From assembly GCA_963787195.1 (NCBI GenBank), contig CAWBCI010000025.1, positions 1 to 29,163 of the forward strand: a stretch of 29,163 bases of DNA, read 5' to 3'. Position 1 is the first letter of the stretch. Each line of letters begins with the position of its first letter. Positions 5,915 through 14,420 of this stretch are shown here, piece by piece. The notes below the pieces were generated by a model that searched no databases, had not been told where the DNA came from, and was given only the letters and a program-made list of their open reading frames with translations. The position numbers were made by a program, and so were the translations under genes. Source of the DNA: CAWBCI01 sp963787195 (lineage in GTDB: Bacteria; Bacteroidota; Bacteroidia; Bacteroidales; JAGOPY01).

Positions 5915-7240
5915 ATGATTTCAAAAAATTATCCCGGAAGAATAGCTTTACGCTTAATTTTTTGCATGAGTTTTTTTCTAATAACGTTGTTTCACGTGTT
6001 TCCACAAAGCGATACTGTTACTATTAAATTGCCTGTAAAATGGGCAAGCGCATACAGATTGATCTTGAATGAATCGGGTTATGCCTGTCTTTTTCTCGAT
6101 CAGGGAGATAAATACTGCATTATGCTGCTGGATTCCAATTACAATACTTTGGCCGAATTCAAAGATAAATACTATACTTCTACCAAAGCTAATTTTGTAG
6201 GCAGTATAGCTGAAGCAGAGGGTTTCGAATTATTTTTCAAAAGGGTTGAAGATGATGTGCTGCTGGTCCTCAAAATAGATATCCCGACAAAAAACATCGA
6301 ACGGATAAAGGATTACAAAATCAGTGAAAATCCGGGAGAAAGGGTCCTGTATACAGGATCTAACATAAGCGGCGATGCAATGCTGACGCTCTCATATTAC
6401 AAATCCGGTTTGATTTACAAAAAACATTTATTCGGGTTAAAAACTGAAGATATTAATATACCCCTGCAGAAAGAAGACATTAAAATTATTAAGAAGGAAG
6501 GATTATATTATTTCTTGACTTACAGTGATACGCTCATCTTTATCAGCAGGATACAGTCATCAAAGGATAAAAACGCCACATACAGGGGCTATACATTCGA
6601 TTTAGAGAGCAAAACTTACTGCTCAATTGATCTTGGTTGCGGGCAGGAGAAAAAACAAGCCTACCTGCATGCAGATTACTTCAGAAATGTCTGGATGCTG
6701 GAGAATTGCAATAAGAAACTTCAGTTTTTCGACGGGAACACGGGAGAATTAATAAAAGAAATCGCAATAGATTATGATTCTATCTTCCAAAATAACAAAA
6801 TAAAACTTTTTCAGTATTGTTATTGGGCGCCACTTGATCCGGAAAATGAAAACAGGTATACCTATGCCGGAGAAGGTAAAAAAATCAGGTTTAAAGAAGA
6901 CGGGTTCAAGGATCCGGATTGCTATTACGATTTTATTATGGACAGCACCCAATTGTTCATGGAAATAAAAATAAGAGGGAGTATAGATTACGAAAATCTA
7001 AGTGGTTCATTTTATACAAAATTTTACCTGCCTTTCGATTGGATAACCAAAGAGATAAGTTCCTTTACCACCCCCGATTTCCAGCTGAAAATGGATAAGT
7101 TGGTCATGCATGAACTGGATATACAGAAATTTATGAATACAGGTCTCAGCAATTATTTTATAGGTTTTGACGGAAAAATGAAATTTGGCTATCTTCTGAA
7201 TATAGGCAGCAAATTTATTATCGAGCCGGTATCGGATTAA
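5915..7240 (+). CDS. Secreted protein of unknown function
   Basis: 441 aa. The N-terminus has a signal peptide after a short basic leader (ISKNYPGRIALRLIFCMSFFLITLFHVFPQ, cleavage near residue 32). The mature part is rich in beta-strand patterns such as YRLILNESGYACLFLDQGDKY and repeats of the kind LLDSNYNTLAEFKDKYY. This is reminiscent of propeller-like proteins that monitor values, but I recognise no family. No T9SS sorting domain, lipobox or transmembrane anchor is present, so a periplasmic location is likely. Monocistronic: the R1-type repeat begins 11 bases after its stop. Eight Cys in a secreted protein suggest possible disulfides. Confidence 0.65.
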   Translation: MISKNYPGRIALRLIFCMSFFLITLFHVFPQSDTVTIKLPVKWASAYRLILNESGYACLFLDQGDKYCIMLLDSNYNTLAEFKDKYYTSTKANFVGSIAEAEGFELFFKRVEDDVLLVLKIDIPTKNIERIKDYKISENPGERVLYTGSNISGDAMLTLSYYKSGLIYKKHLFGLKTEDINIPLQKEDIKIIKKEGLYYFLTYSDTLIFISRIQSSKDKNATYRGYTFDLESKTYCSIDLGCGQEKKQAYLHADYFRNVWMLENCNKKLQFFDGNTGELIKEIAIDYDSIFQNNKIKLFQYCYWAPLDPENENRYTYAGEGKKIRFKEDGFKDPDCYYDFIMDSTQLFMEIKIRGSIDYENLSGSFYTKFYLPFDWITKEISSFTTPDFQLKMDKLVMHELDIQKFMNTGLSNYFIGFDGKMKFGYLLNIGSKFIIEPVSD

Positions 7241-7250
7241 ATTTACAATA

Positions 7251-7320
7251 TTGTAATTTTAGGCTCTTTTCAAGAGTTTACAACACTGTGCTCTGCTTTC
7301 TAGTGCAGGGCACACACCAC
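7251..7320 (+). repeat. TTCAAGAG family hairpin repeat, copy B
   Basis: CTTTTCAAGAGTTTACAACA is followed by a clear hairpin: GTGCTCTGC pairs with GCAGGGCAC around a seven-base loop, then ACACACC. It starts 11 bases after the stop of the secreted-protein gene. Downstream, TTATTATTTAACTTTCA (about 7360-7376) resembles the spacer ATTATTCTTAACTTTCAG of the composite elements, so this may be an eroded full-length copy. Confidence 0.6.
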
Positions 7321-7370
7321 GGTTCACATTTTATGCTTTGTTCAGTGGCTATTCGACATTTATTATTTAA

Positions 7371-7499
7371 CTTTCAAAGGTTTCAAAACCTAAAAGCTTA
7401 ATCGCAAGTGCACTTGGTTTCGGAGATTACATTTCTCCTGTGATTGATATGCATGCAGGAACCGGTGCCTTTGCTATATCTTTGTTGTTTAAGCACTAA
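7371..7499 (+). pseudogene. C-terminal remnant of an unidentified protein
   Basis: An open stretch of 42 codons between stops, lacking a start codon, ends 11 bases before the DUF1295 gene. Its final part translates as SALGFGDYISPVIDMHAGTG followed by AFAISLLFKH, which looks like genuine protein with a hydrophobic tail. I cannot assign the family. It suggests that the gene formerly upstream in the DUF1295 operon was cut off when the repeat at 7251 arrived. Codon-like appearance alone is weak evidence. Confidence 0.35.
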
Positions 7500-7509
7500 A
7501 ACTTAACTA

Positions 7510-8287
7510 ATGATGAACCTGTTTTTACAAGCTTCCTTGCTCATTTGGGTTCTGGTAACTCTCTTATGGATTTGGAGCATAATCATAAAAAATGTAAGTA
7601 TCGTTGACATTTTTTGGGGTCTTGGTTTTGTGGTAGTTAATGCATTTTATGTTTTCATGTCGGGCGAATTAAATGCCAGAAAAATCATGATATTGGTATT
7701 GCTTAGCATTTGGGGTTTAAGGCTTGCCATTTATCTTGCCTCCAGAAATATTGGCAAAGGAGAGGATTTCAGGTATCAGGAATTCAGGCGTAAATATGGC
7801 GCTGAACGTTATTGGTGGTTCAGCTATTTTCAAACATTTTTATTGCAAGGCATTTTGATTATGATTGTTTCATTGCCCTTATTGGGGATTAGCATGGGTA
7901 AGCCATCAGGACAACCTGAATCCGTTCGATTATATTGGAATTTTAGTTTGGTTGATTGGTTTTACTTTTGAAGCGGGAGGTGATTTTCAGTTGTCTCATT
8001 TTAAGAAAGATATCAAAAATAAAGGAAAGGTGCTAAATACGGGCTTTTGGAAATACACACGGCATCCTAATTATTTTGGTGATTCAGCCGTGTGGTGGGC
8101 CTATGCACTTTTTAGTATTGCTGCCGGAAGTTACTGGCAAATAATCGGTTCAGTAGTAATGACTTTACTGATCATCAAAGTATCGGGTGTGGCATTGCTC
8201 GAAAAAACCTTAAACACATCAAAACCACAATACCAGGAATACATTCATAAAACAAGCTCCTTTTTCCCCTGGTTTCCAAAAAAATAA
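7510..8287 (+). pseudogene. DUF1295 (steroid 5-alpha-reductase-like) membrane protein, frameshifted
   Basis: Two overlapping frames make one protein of about 259 aa, the normal DUF1295 length. The first (from 7510) gives the N-terminal helices, VSIVDIFWGLGFV and the REDFRYQEFRRKYGAERYWWFSYFQ-type loop. The second takes over between about 7905 and 7922 and supplies IGILVWLIGFTFEAGGD.Q, NTGFWKYTRHPNYFGD and the terminal LEKTLNTSKPQYQEYIHKTSSFFPWFP. The RHPNYFG motif marks the NADPH-binding C-terminal domain of this reductase/methyltransferase superfamily. The break equals one extra base (or two missing). First gene of an operon with the three genes after it (spacing 6, 4 and -4). Sequencing error is possible because both halves are well preserved. 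Confidence 0.8.
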
Positions 8288-8293
8288 ACAAAA

Positions 8294-9043
8294 ATGGATT
8301 TTATCATTAAAAATATCTGGTTAATACTTTTTGTAGCCTGGGGATTGCCATTAACGTACTACAGGAGCAAATTCCGTAAAATGGTTTACCAAACCGATAG
8401 TTGGCTGATTAACATTAAACCGGTTTTTTGGAAAGAAATCAAAGGGCTTTTTGGAAATATCTATCCCGATAATACTACATATAAAAAGTTTAAAAACTTT
8501 TATCTGTTTTACCTTAGTATCTATTTAATCTTGTTTATTGCCTATTTAATTTTTGATGCTAATACTAAAAAAGCGGATAAACTAATTATAGGGAGCGCAG
8601 TTCCCAAATTTGAATTAAAAGACCAGCATGGCCATTTGTTCAAAGTTGATTCTGTACTGGGCAAAAAAAATCTGGTGATCTATTTTTATCCCAAAGACGA
8701 TAGCCCGGGTTGCACTAAGGAAGCCTGTTCTTTTCGCGATCAATTTGAAGTATTTGCCGATGCGGATGCCATGATTATTGGAATTAGTGCTCAGTCGGTT
8801 GAAAGCCATCTTGAGTTTGCTGAAAAGTATCGGTTGAATTACACTTTGCTAAGCGATCCTGGCAATAAGGTGCGCAAATTATTTGGTGTTCCGGGCAATT
8901 TCTTTGGCTTGATTCCGGGCAGAGTCACTTATGTGATTAACAAGGAGGGAAAAGTTGTATATATTTTTAATTCACAAATTCATGCCGAAAAACATGTTGA
9001 AGAGGCTTTACGCATTATTAAGGAAATGAACAATAAACCATAA
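8294..9043 (+). CDS. bcp: Membrane-anchored Bcp-type peroxiredoxin
   Basis: 249 aa, about 90 residues longer than ordinary Bcp (about 155 aa). Residues 4-22 and 69-87 are hydrophobic and probably span the membrane. The thioredoxin-fold peroxiredoxin domain starts near residue 97 (LIIGSAVPKFELKD). The peroxidatic Cys140 (FYPKDDSPGCTKEAC) and the resolving Cys145 have the C-X4-C spacing of the Bcp/PrxQ subfamily, which reduces hydroperoxides with thioredoxin. With two membrane spans the catalytic domain is on the same side as the N-terminus; which side cannot be told from the sequence. It follows DUF1295 by 6 bases and precedes the SRPBCC gene by 4. A peroxidase acting at the membrane, perhaps on lipid peroxides, is an inference. 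Confidence 0.85.
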   Translation: MDFIIKNIWLILFVAWGLPLTYYRSKFRKMVYQTDSWLINIKPVFWKEIKGLFGNIYPDNTTYKKFKNFYLFYLSIYLILFIAYLIFDANTKKADKLIIGSAVPKFELKDQHGHLFKVDSVLGKKNLVIYFYPKDDSPGCTKEACSFRDQFEVFADADAMIIGISAQSVESHLEFAEKYRLNYTLLSDPGNKVRKLFGVPGNFFGLIPGRVTYVINKEGKVVYIFNSQIHAEKHVEEALRIIKEMNNKP

Positions 9044-9047
9044 CAAT

Positions 9048-9509
9048 ATGGCCTTTTACCAATTTCGAAGAGAACAATTTATCAGGGCCTCCATAGAGGA
9101 AATATGGGATTTCATAAGTTCGCCCCAAAATTTAAAAAAAATTACTCCAAAGAATATGGGTTTCGACATCCGTACTCCAAATCTTCCGGATAAAATTTAC
9201 GAAGGAATGATTATCAGTTATATTGTTAGGCCATTGCTTGGAATTCCGACCAATTGGGTTACCGAAATTACCCATATAAAAGATAAATCCTATTTTGTTG
9301 ATGAACAAAGAGTTGGGCCTTATAAATTATGGCATCATCAGCACATTATTATGCCTGAAAAAAATGGTGCATTAATGAAAGATATTGTAAGTTACCGGCC
9401 TCCATTCGGTTGGCTGGGAAATATTGCAAACGCTCTGATCATTAAAAATAAATTGAACGAGATATTCGATTACCGGACCCAAGTGCTCGAAAATATATTT
9501 CCATCATGA
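9048..9509 (+). CDS. SRPBCC superfamily (START/Bet v1-like) ligand-binding protein
   Basis: 153 aa. The opening FRREQFIRASIEEIWDFISSPQNLKKITP is the characteristic start of the SRPBCC hydrophobic-pocket fold: first beta-strand, then the IEEIWDFISSP helix. It continues with VTEITHIKDKSYFVDEQRVGPYKLWHHQH and a final helix that carries the FDYRTQVLENIF end. Members of this clade are often annotated as a 'cell division inhibitor' or ligand-binding protein beside photolyase and carotenoid genes. The ligand is unknown. No signal peptide, so cytosolic. Its stop overlaps the next start (ATGA), indicating translational coupling. Confidence 0.8.
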   Translation: MAFYQFRREQFIRASIEEIWDFISSPQNLKKITPKNMGFDIRTPNLPDKIYEGMIISYIVRPLLGIPTNWVTEITHIKDKSYFVDEQRVGPYKLWHHQHIIMPEKNGALMKDIVSYRPPFGWLGNIANALIIKNKLNEIFDYRTQVLENIFPS

Positions 9510-9934
9510 GAATCTGGTCAATACATCCTAAATATCTAGACACTAAAGGCTTGCTTGCACTTTGGCGCGAGACATTATTGGCGAAAAATGTATTGGAAGG
9601 CAACACCAAAGGATATAAAAATCATCCGCAATTGATACGTTTTATTAAATCGGATAATCCACTACATGCTATCAATCAATACTTATCGGCAGTTTATCTG
9701 GAATCACTCAGTCGTGGATATCATTTTAATAAAGCTAAATTCAACATTGATATTCAGCCACAAACATTAAGAGTTACTCAAGGTCAAATTGAATATGAAA
9801 TGCAGCATTTACTTAAAAAAATGAAAACCAGAGATTTTAAGAAGTATAATGAATTAATAAACCAAAAGAATATTGAAGCTCACCCTTTATTTAAAATAAT
9901 TGAAGGAGAAATAGAAGATTGGGAAATAATTTAA
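9506..9934 (+). CDS. Pyrimidine-dimer DNA glycosylase (Pyr_excise family)
   Basis: 142 aa. MRIWSIHPKYLDTKGLLALWRETLLAKNVL is the signature start of the bacterial Pyr_excise family related to T4 endonuclease V. Arg21-Glu22 correspond in position to the T4 enzyme's Arg22-Glu23, of which Glu23 is catalytic. GYKNHPQLIRF and the tail region PLHAINQYLSAVYLES..RGY.FNK also match the family. It is expected to excise UV-induced pyrimidine dimers, nicking DNA at the damaged site. It is the last gene of the operon and overlaps the SRPBCC gene by four bases. Together with the peroxiredoxin it suggests a light- or oxidant-damage module. Confidence 0.85.
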   Translation: MRIWSIHPKYLDTKGLLALWRETLLAKNVLEGNTKGYKNHPQLIRFIKSDNPLHAINQYLSAVYLESLSRGYHFNKAKFNIDIQPQTLRVTQGQIEYEMQHLLKKMKTRDFKKYNELINQKNIEAHPLFKIIEGEIEDWEII

Positions 9935-9950
9935 GGAAAGCCAGCATACA

Positions 9951-9974
9951 ATCGAGGCAGTTCCACCCCCTGGG
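9951..9974 (+). repeat. GGCGGctCCGCC palindrome family, copy 1 (diverged)
   Basis: ATCGAGGCAGTTCCACCCCCTGG, 17 bases after the operon's last stop codon. It matches ATCGAGGCGGCTCCGCCCCTTGG at 19837-19859 with a few substitutions. The other copies are at 13156 and 18463. There is no T tract, so it is not a standard intrinsic terminator. Confidence 0.55.
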
Positions 9975-10010
9975 ATTTTCCACACTTATCGTTTACCCTC
10001 AAAAATATAT

Positions 10011-10225
10011 TTGCATTTTTAAACTATCTCAAGAGTTTACAACATTGTGAGCTGCATACCCCGATTATTGGGTCAAGCTATGCAGGGCACACATGAATGC
10101 CCAAATAACAGCCCGGCCAAATAAAAGATTGCACTCAGGGTGAGCATATTTGAAGGATTATTCTTAACTTTCAGCTGAAAACAAAAATGCCCGGCCCGGA
10201 GCACAATTAACCCGGCCGGTATTTG
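10011..10225 (+). repeat. Composite repeat: TTCAAGAG hairpin plus attC-like palindromes
   Basis: A diverged counterpart of 5-213, with the same parts in the same order. TTTTTAAACTATCTCAAGAG-TTTACAAC comes first, then GCTGCATA pairing with TATGCAGGGC around a loop containing CCC..GGG. A degenerate first palindrome follows (10101-10152, loop GATTGCACTCA conserved), then the spacer GGATTATTCTTAACTTTCAG. The second hairpin pairs AAATGCC-c-GGCC (10185-10196) with GGCC-GGTATTT (10214-10224). No GTTRRRY box is visible at its right end (GAAAACGAATG). Confidence 0.6.
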
Positions 10226-10268
10226 AAAACGAATGATAAAATTCATTTAATATTTAAATAAATTTAAT

Positions 10269-11138
10269 ATGAAAACATTCAAAACTTTTTTATTATTCGC
10301 TTTTGTAAGTGTGAACATTGTTTGGGCACAGGATTATATCCCTTTCCCTAAATCCAATGCTCATTGGTGTGATGGAGTCTATTACTATTGGCCGGTACCT
10401 TCAGACACCACTTATGGATTTTATAAAACAAATGGCACGGCTATTATTAATGATACGACATACACTGTAATTGATCTGTATGATAATGCTAATTATTGCT
10501 ATTATAGAGAGCTTAATAAACGAGTCTTTTTAAGATACAATGTGAATACGCCGGAAATTTTGCTTTATGATTTCAATTTAGAAGTGGGAGACACTTTCCT
10601 TCTTCCGCAAGTAGTTGAACAAAATGTTGCAGATTTGTACGAAGGAACCGTGGCCTTCATTGACAGTTTGCTTGTCGGAGACAAATTTCATAAACGATAT
10701 TACATAGAAAATAATGAATGGATAAGCCTATATTTTATTGAGGGTATAGGTTCAACAATGGGATTATTGTATTGTGAATTACCATGGGTTGATTGGGAAG
10801 GCACACTTGAATGTTTCTCTTTGAATGATAGTATTTTCGATTTAGATGGATCAGGGGGTACTTTCCCTGGTAATTGTTGGCAATTTGTAAATATCAAGGA
10901 TGTGATTCCAGAAAAGTTATGCATTTATCCTAATCCGACTTATGCTAAGATATCAATTACAGGTGCATCTAATTGCAGTTATGAACTAAGAGATTTATTG
11001 GGTAAAATTATTTATCAAACTAATAATTCAACACTAGATTTATTAAACCTTCCACCAAATGTTTATATTCTAAAAATATATTCCGTTAATAATCAATTAA
11101 TTAGTCAGGACAAAATTATCAAATTAAGCGCCCGTTAA
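10269..11138 (+). CDS. Secreted T9SS cargo protein, paralogue of the frameshifted gene at 1776
   Basis: 289 aa. Signal peptide MKTFKTFLLFAFVSVNIVWAQ (cleavage after about residue 21) and a body of about 190 residues with IPFPKSNAHW at its start. The body includes LLYDFNLEVGDTF and FIDSLLVGDKFHKRYYI, followed by LYFIEGIGSTMGLLY. The same blocks in the same order occur in 1776-2685, so the two are paralogues despite 7.5 kb between them. A T9SS type A sorting domain begins at Tyr220 (CIYPNPTY) and has the expected NLPPNVYILKIYS block near the end. The fold and role of the IEGIGST family are unknown to me; a surface or released location is expected. A palindrome half-site follows directly. Confidence 0.75.
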   Translation: MKTFKTFLLFAFVSVNIVWAQDYIPFPKSNAHWCDGVYYYWPVPSDTTYGFYKTNGTAIINDTTYTVIDLYDNANYCYYRELNKRVFLRYNVNTPEILLYDFNLEVGDTFLLPQVVEQNVADLYEGTVAFIDSLLVGDKFHKRYYIENNEWISLYFIEGIGSTMGLLYCELPWVDWEGTLECFSLNDSIFDLDGSGGTFPGNCWQFVNIKDVIPEKLCIYPNPTYAKISITGASNCSYELRDLLGKIIYQTNNSTLDLLNLPPNVYILKIYSVNNQLISQDKIIKLSAR

Positions 11139-11172
11139 CGAATGCGCAAATGCCAGCCCGGCCAAACCAAAG
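11134..11172 (+). repeat. attC-like half palindrome (left arm only)
   Basis: GTTAACGAATGCGCAAATGCCAGCCCGGCCAAACCAAAGA reproduces the left arm and first part of the loop of the palindrome at 2684-2740. It breaks off before the right arm; what follows (GAAAACGTACAATAATAATA) is unrelated. It overlaps the stop codon of the preceding gene. A deletion or rearrangement removed the other half. Confidence 0.5.
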
Positions 11173-11216
11173 AGAAAACGTACAATAATAATATAACCTA
11201 ATGAAACTTTTTTAAT

Positions 11217-13070
11217 ATGAAAAGATTTTTATCATTCATGCTCTTTATAGTATTGAGCTCGAATTATTTAATGGCCCAATCATGCAAGTCCTGGTTAAAA
11301 GCTTATCCTGATCTTCCATCCGAAAGTATTGGGATGGTATCTGACGATGAAGGAAATTTATATGTCGGTTTCAATAGCCCTTCTAATATGCTGACTAAAT
11401 TTAATCCGGATGGAGATATTTTATGGTCTGCAGAAAGTCCGAATTCAAAGCCTGCCAAACAGATATTTTTTGATAATGACACCGTTTATGTTACAGCTGA
11501 AGGAAATTCAAGTCTGTATATTTACAAATTCAGCCTATTGGGTGACTTTATAGAGTATATTACAATAAGTTGGTCTGATTATAGTAAAATAGATATTAGT
11601 GGTAACTATATTGCAGTATGTAAAAGCGGCATGTTTACAAAAATGTCATTATCTGGTAACGTTATTTACAGTAAACAATATCCTACTTCGGGTGGTGATC
11701 CATGGGAATCGTATTCTCTTGAAGATGTTGCTATTAATGGAGAAGATATTTATTTTATTCGGCAATATTCTGATGGAATGAACATGGATTTTTCGACTGC
11801 ATTATACAGGCAGCAGGGCGCATCAGATCCGGTTTATTTAAACAGTTACGCTAATATAGGCAGAGAATTAATTGCAGGTAGCGAGAATAAGATGTACCTT
11901 AATATGAACCTGGATCCATATAATCTATCATACAGTTATATGATTACCATTGACGGAAGCGGAGGACTCATTTACCAGGAAAATGACTTCGAAAATTGCA
12001 GTATCGCAGGAATGTTTTACGATGTATATCGCGATAATATCATTTATACATTGGAAGCATCAAATTATGCTGGTAATTATGATGATTATGCAATAATAAC
12101 AACAGGTAATACACATGAAGCAAACATAAAAAACATTCATTATGTAGATAAAATTGCCGGATTTGCAGCTACTGAAAATAATGTCTATTTCTGTGGAAGA
12201 TATTCGGGTGGAATGTATATTGACTATACATTCCTTGCCGGAAGTGGTTTTTTTATTGCAAAATGTAGCGATGATTTTTCATTAGTTTCTGATGATGTTA
12301 ATTTTGCCGGCGAAGACAAAAATATTGCCTGCGGAGAATCAACAATGATTGGAAATTCGTTTGTAAACCCGTTTGTAGCTGATAACCCGACTTATCTCTT
12401 TAATGAATTAAGCTATAATTGGAACGACGAAAATTCTTCAAGTGTAAAATATATCGAAGTAAAGCCTTTTGAAACAAGAGATTATACTGTAGATGTTTCT
12501 ACCGGAGCTTGTATTTATACACAAACTGTAGGTGTAAATGTATCAAAAGAAACTCATTTTAAATATACAGTTAATAATATGACTATTAGCCTTGAGTTAT
12601 TGAGTGATGAATTGGAGGATTTTAATTGGGATTATGGCGATGGAAATTCAAATAATTTTAATCCTAAGCCTACGTATACTTATTCAACAGAAGGATCTTT
12701 CAGTATTTGTTTATCAGCTGTTGGAAATGATTTTCTATGTTCCACCTGCGCAGTTGTCACTTTTCCGGGTTATTATACAGATTCCACTAATTCAACTTCC
12801 GGGATTGATGAAATAAATCGTGATAAAATGGAAATCTTTCCTAATCCGGTTGTAAATGGAAATTGTACCTTAAGGCTTCCAAATAATTATAAAGGAAAAT
12901 GCACCCTTATACTTACAGATTTAATGGGAAAAACATTATTTTCTGAAATTATAATGATTGATCCCGTCAACGATTATGATTTACATCTTCCAAACAATCT
13001 GAAAGGTTTATTTATATTAAGTATTGAAACTCAGAACGGTACTACTGCACAAAAACTTCGGTTGCTTTAA
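11217..13070 (+). CDS. Large secreted T9SS cargo protein with PKD-like domain
   Basis: 617 aa. Signal peptide MKRFLSFMLFIVLSSNYLMA (cleavage near 21). Residues about 22-390 carry loose repeats such as GNLYVGF....LTKFNPDGDILWS that suggest a beta-propeller. A region rich in Asn/Asp follows, then a PKD-type fold at about 465-512 (FNWDYGDGNSNNFNPKPTYTY..EGSFSICL) where the WDYGDG core is diagnostic. The T9SS type A sorting domain starts at Phe541 (IFPNPV) and ends NGTTAQKLRLL. No catalytic motif is evident. Likely an adhesive or sensory surface protein. Monocistronic, with no terminator hairpin and T tract nearby. Confidence 0.75.
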   Translation: MKRFLSFMLFIVLSSNYLMAQSCKSWLKAYPDLPSESIGMVSDDEGNLYVGFNSPSNMLTKFNPDGDILWSAESPNSKPAKQIFFDNDTVYVTAEGNSSLYIYKFSLLGDFIEYITISWSDYSKIDISGNYIAVCKSGMFTKMSLSGNVIYSKQYPTSGGDPWESYSLEDVAINGEDIYFIRQYSDGMNMDFSTALYRQQGASDPVYLNSYANIGRELIAGSENKMYLNMNLDPYNLSYSYMITIDGSGGLIYQENDFENCSIAGMFYDVYRDNIIYTLEASNYAGNYDDYAIITTGNTHEANIKNIHYVDKIAGFAATENNVYFCGRYSGGMYIDYTFLAGSGFFIAKCSDDFSLVSDDVNFAGEDKNIACGESTMIGNSFVNPFVADNPTYLFNELSYNWNDENSSSVKYIEVKPFETRDYTVDVSTGACIYTQTVGVNVSKETHFKYTVNNMTISLELLSDELEDFNWDYGDGNSNNFNPKPTYTYSTEGSFSICLSAVGNDFLCSTCAVVTFPGYYTDSTNSTSGIDEINRDKMEIFPNPVVNGNCTLRLPNNYKGKCTLILTDLMGKTLFSEIIMIDPVNDYDLHLPNNLKGLFILSIETQNGTTAQKLRLL

Positions 13071-13155
13071 TATAAGTGGAGACAACATCGCAAACTTGAG
13101 GTATTGGATCTCGATAGAACTCTTGAGAAATTGAAAAAGCACAGCTCTGATATAT

Positions 13156-13179
13156 GAGTGGGCGGCTCCACCCCTGGCA
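13156..13179 (+). repeat. GGCGGctCCGCC palindrome family, copy 2
   Basis: GAGTGGGCGGCTCCACCCCTGGC forms GGG-c-GG ct CC-a-CCC, 86 bases after the stop codon of the preceding gene and about 45 bases before the next start. It shares GGCGGCTCC with copies 3 and 4. Confidence 0.55.
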
Positions 13180-13221
13180 ACGCAAACATAGCGCAACCCT
13201 AAGAAAAACAGACAGCTCTCA

Positions 13222-14106
13222 TTGAAAGATTATAAAGATAATATAGACAGGCAATTCGAATTTAATCAAGGGAAAAACCTTTTTTATTCCGGGATACATA
13301 ATTCATTGAAATTCAGTCCTGAAACATTAGAAGCTATTAAAAAGATTGACTTAATTGATCCCGATTCTGAAAATTTGCTGATTGATTATTTGACTAACAG
13401 AGCTATTCATGAGTTATGTAAGATTAATCAATATTACACATTTGACAAAAAGGCCCAATTAGAATTAAGGAATTTATATGTCGAATTATTTACAACTATA
13501 AAAAGTCGCAAATCTTCGATTGATTCAATAGCCAGGGAGCACTATGATAATTTAATAAAATACCTGCAGGAATCTAATTCATTTGCAGAAAAAATTTATA
13601 AATCTAAAGCAGAGATCATAGAACCGGTTCCATGTTCGGAATATAGTCCTGACTTGCAGATTGAGATTCTGCAAATTGACATTGACCATATAGTTGAACC
13701 TGTTTTGGACATTGGATGTGGAAAGCAGGGTGAGCTGGTGCTATATTTACGGCAAAGGGGTATTGACGCCTTTGGATTTGACAGATTTGCATATAACAAT
13801 CCTTTTCTAAGTAATTCAGACTGGTTTGAATATCATTTTGAAAAAGGTAAATGGGGAACAATAACAAGTAATCTTGGATTTTCAAATCATTTTCAACATC
13901 ATCATTTTCGAAATGATGGAAACTTTATTGATTATGCCAAAAAATATATGGACATTTTGAGCTCTATGAAAATAGGAGGAAATTTTCATTATGCACCGGA
14001 TTTGCCATTTGTAGAGCAGTATTTGGATAAGGATAAATATCAGTTGAGAAAGCGAAATATTGAGGATTATGAATTCAAATCAACTATAATCAAACGAATA
14101 AAATAA
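13222..14106 (+). CDS. Class I SAM-dependent methyltransferase (unassigned target)
   Basis: 294 aa from a TTG start at 13222. The frame is closed by TAG 11 codons upstream and has no other start codon near, so TTG is the only plausible choice, or the 5' end was replaced. Residues 1-150 are a helical domain without recognisable homology. The Rossmann fold follows with motif I VLDIGCGKQGELVLYL (residues about 161-176) and an acidic residue at the end of the second strand (AFGFDR). A later HHH segment (SNHFQHHHFRNDG) occupies the region around the expected substrate-binding motif IV. Substrate unknown. Cytosolic. Confidence 0.7.
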   Translation: MKDYKDNIDRQFEFNQGKNLFYSGIHNSLKFSPETLEAIKKIDLIDPDSENLLIDYLTNRAIHELCKINQYYTFDKKAQLELRNLYVELFTTIKSRKSSIDSIAREHYDNLIKYLQESNSFAEKIYKSKAEIIEPVPCSEYSPDLQIEILQIDIDHIVEPVLDIGCGKQGELVLYLRQRGIDAFGFDRFAYNNPFLSNSDWFEYHFEKGKWGTITSNLGFSNHFQHHHFRNDGNFIDYAKKYMDILSSMKIGGNFHYAPDLPFVEQYLDKDKYQLRKRNIEDYEFKSTIIKRIK

Positions 14107-14420
14107 TTACGTTGGCACAAGACATCGTATAGTGCATGCGGGTTTCAATGGTTTTGTAAAGTTTGAGTCTCATTTATTAAAGCCCGGAAGGGCTAATTAT
14201 TTTTCAGGCCATTTTATAAATAAATTAATGGTATTGATTCCTCTTTCTAGCTCGCAAAAGTAAGGACGAGTAAGGGGGTCTTATTTAAAAAGTATTCTAA
14301 ATAGACGGAGTGCCCATGCTTTGAGTGGGAAAGGGTGTACATTTGGCCCACTAAAATCCGAAGGCCAGAAGATTGTTCGGAATAACCCTAAGCGTCTTTC
14401 TCATATTATCCATAGTAGTT
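14107..14420 (+). other. Intergenic stretch without identified gene
   Basis: About 310 bases. It starts ACGTTGGCACAAGACATCG, which resembles a cassette edge (GTTGGCA), but no matching palindrome was found around it. It also contains TTTGAGTCTCATTTATTAAA, almost the same as TTGAGTCTCATTGATTAAA at 17061-17080, followed by the small hairpin GCCCGGAAGGGC. No convincing promoter or coding potential. Confidence 0.4.
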
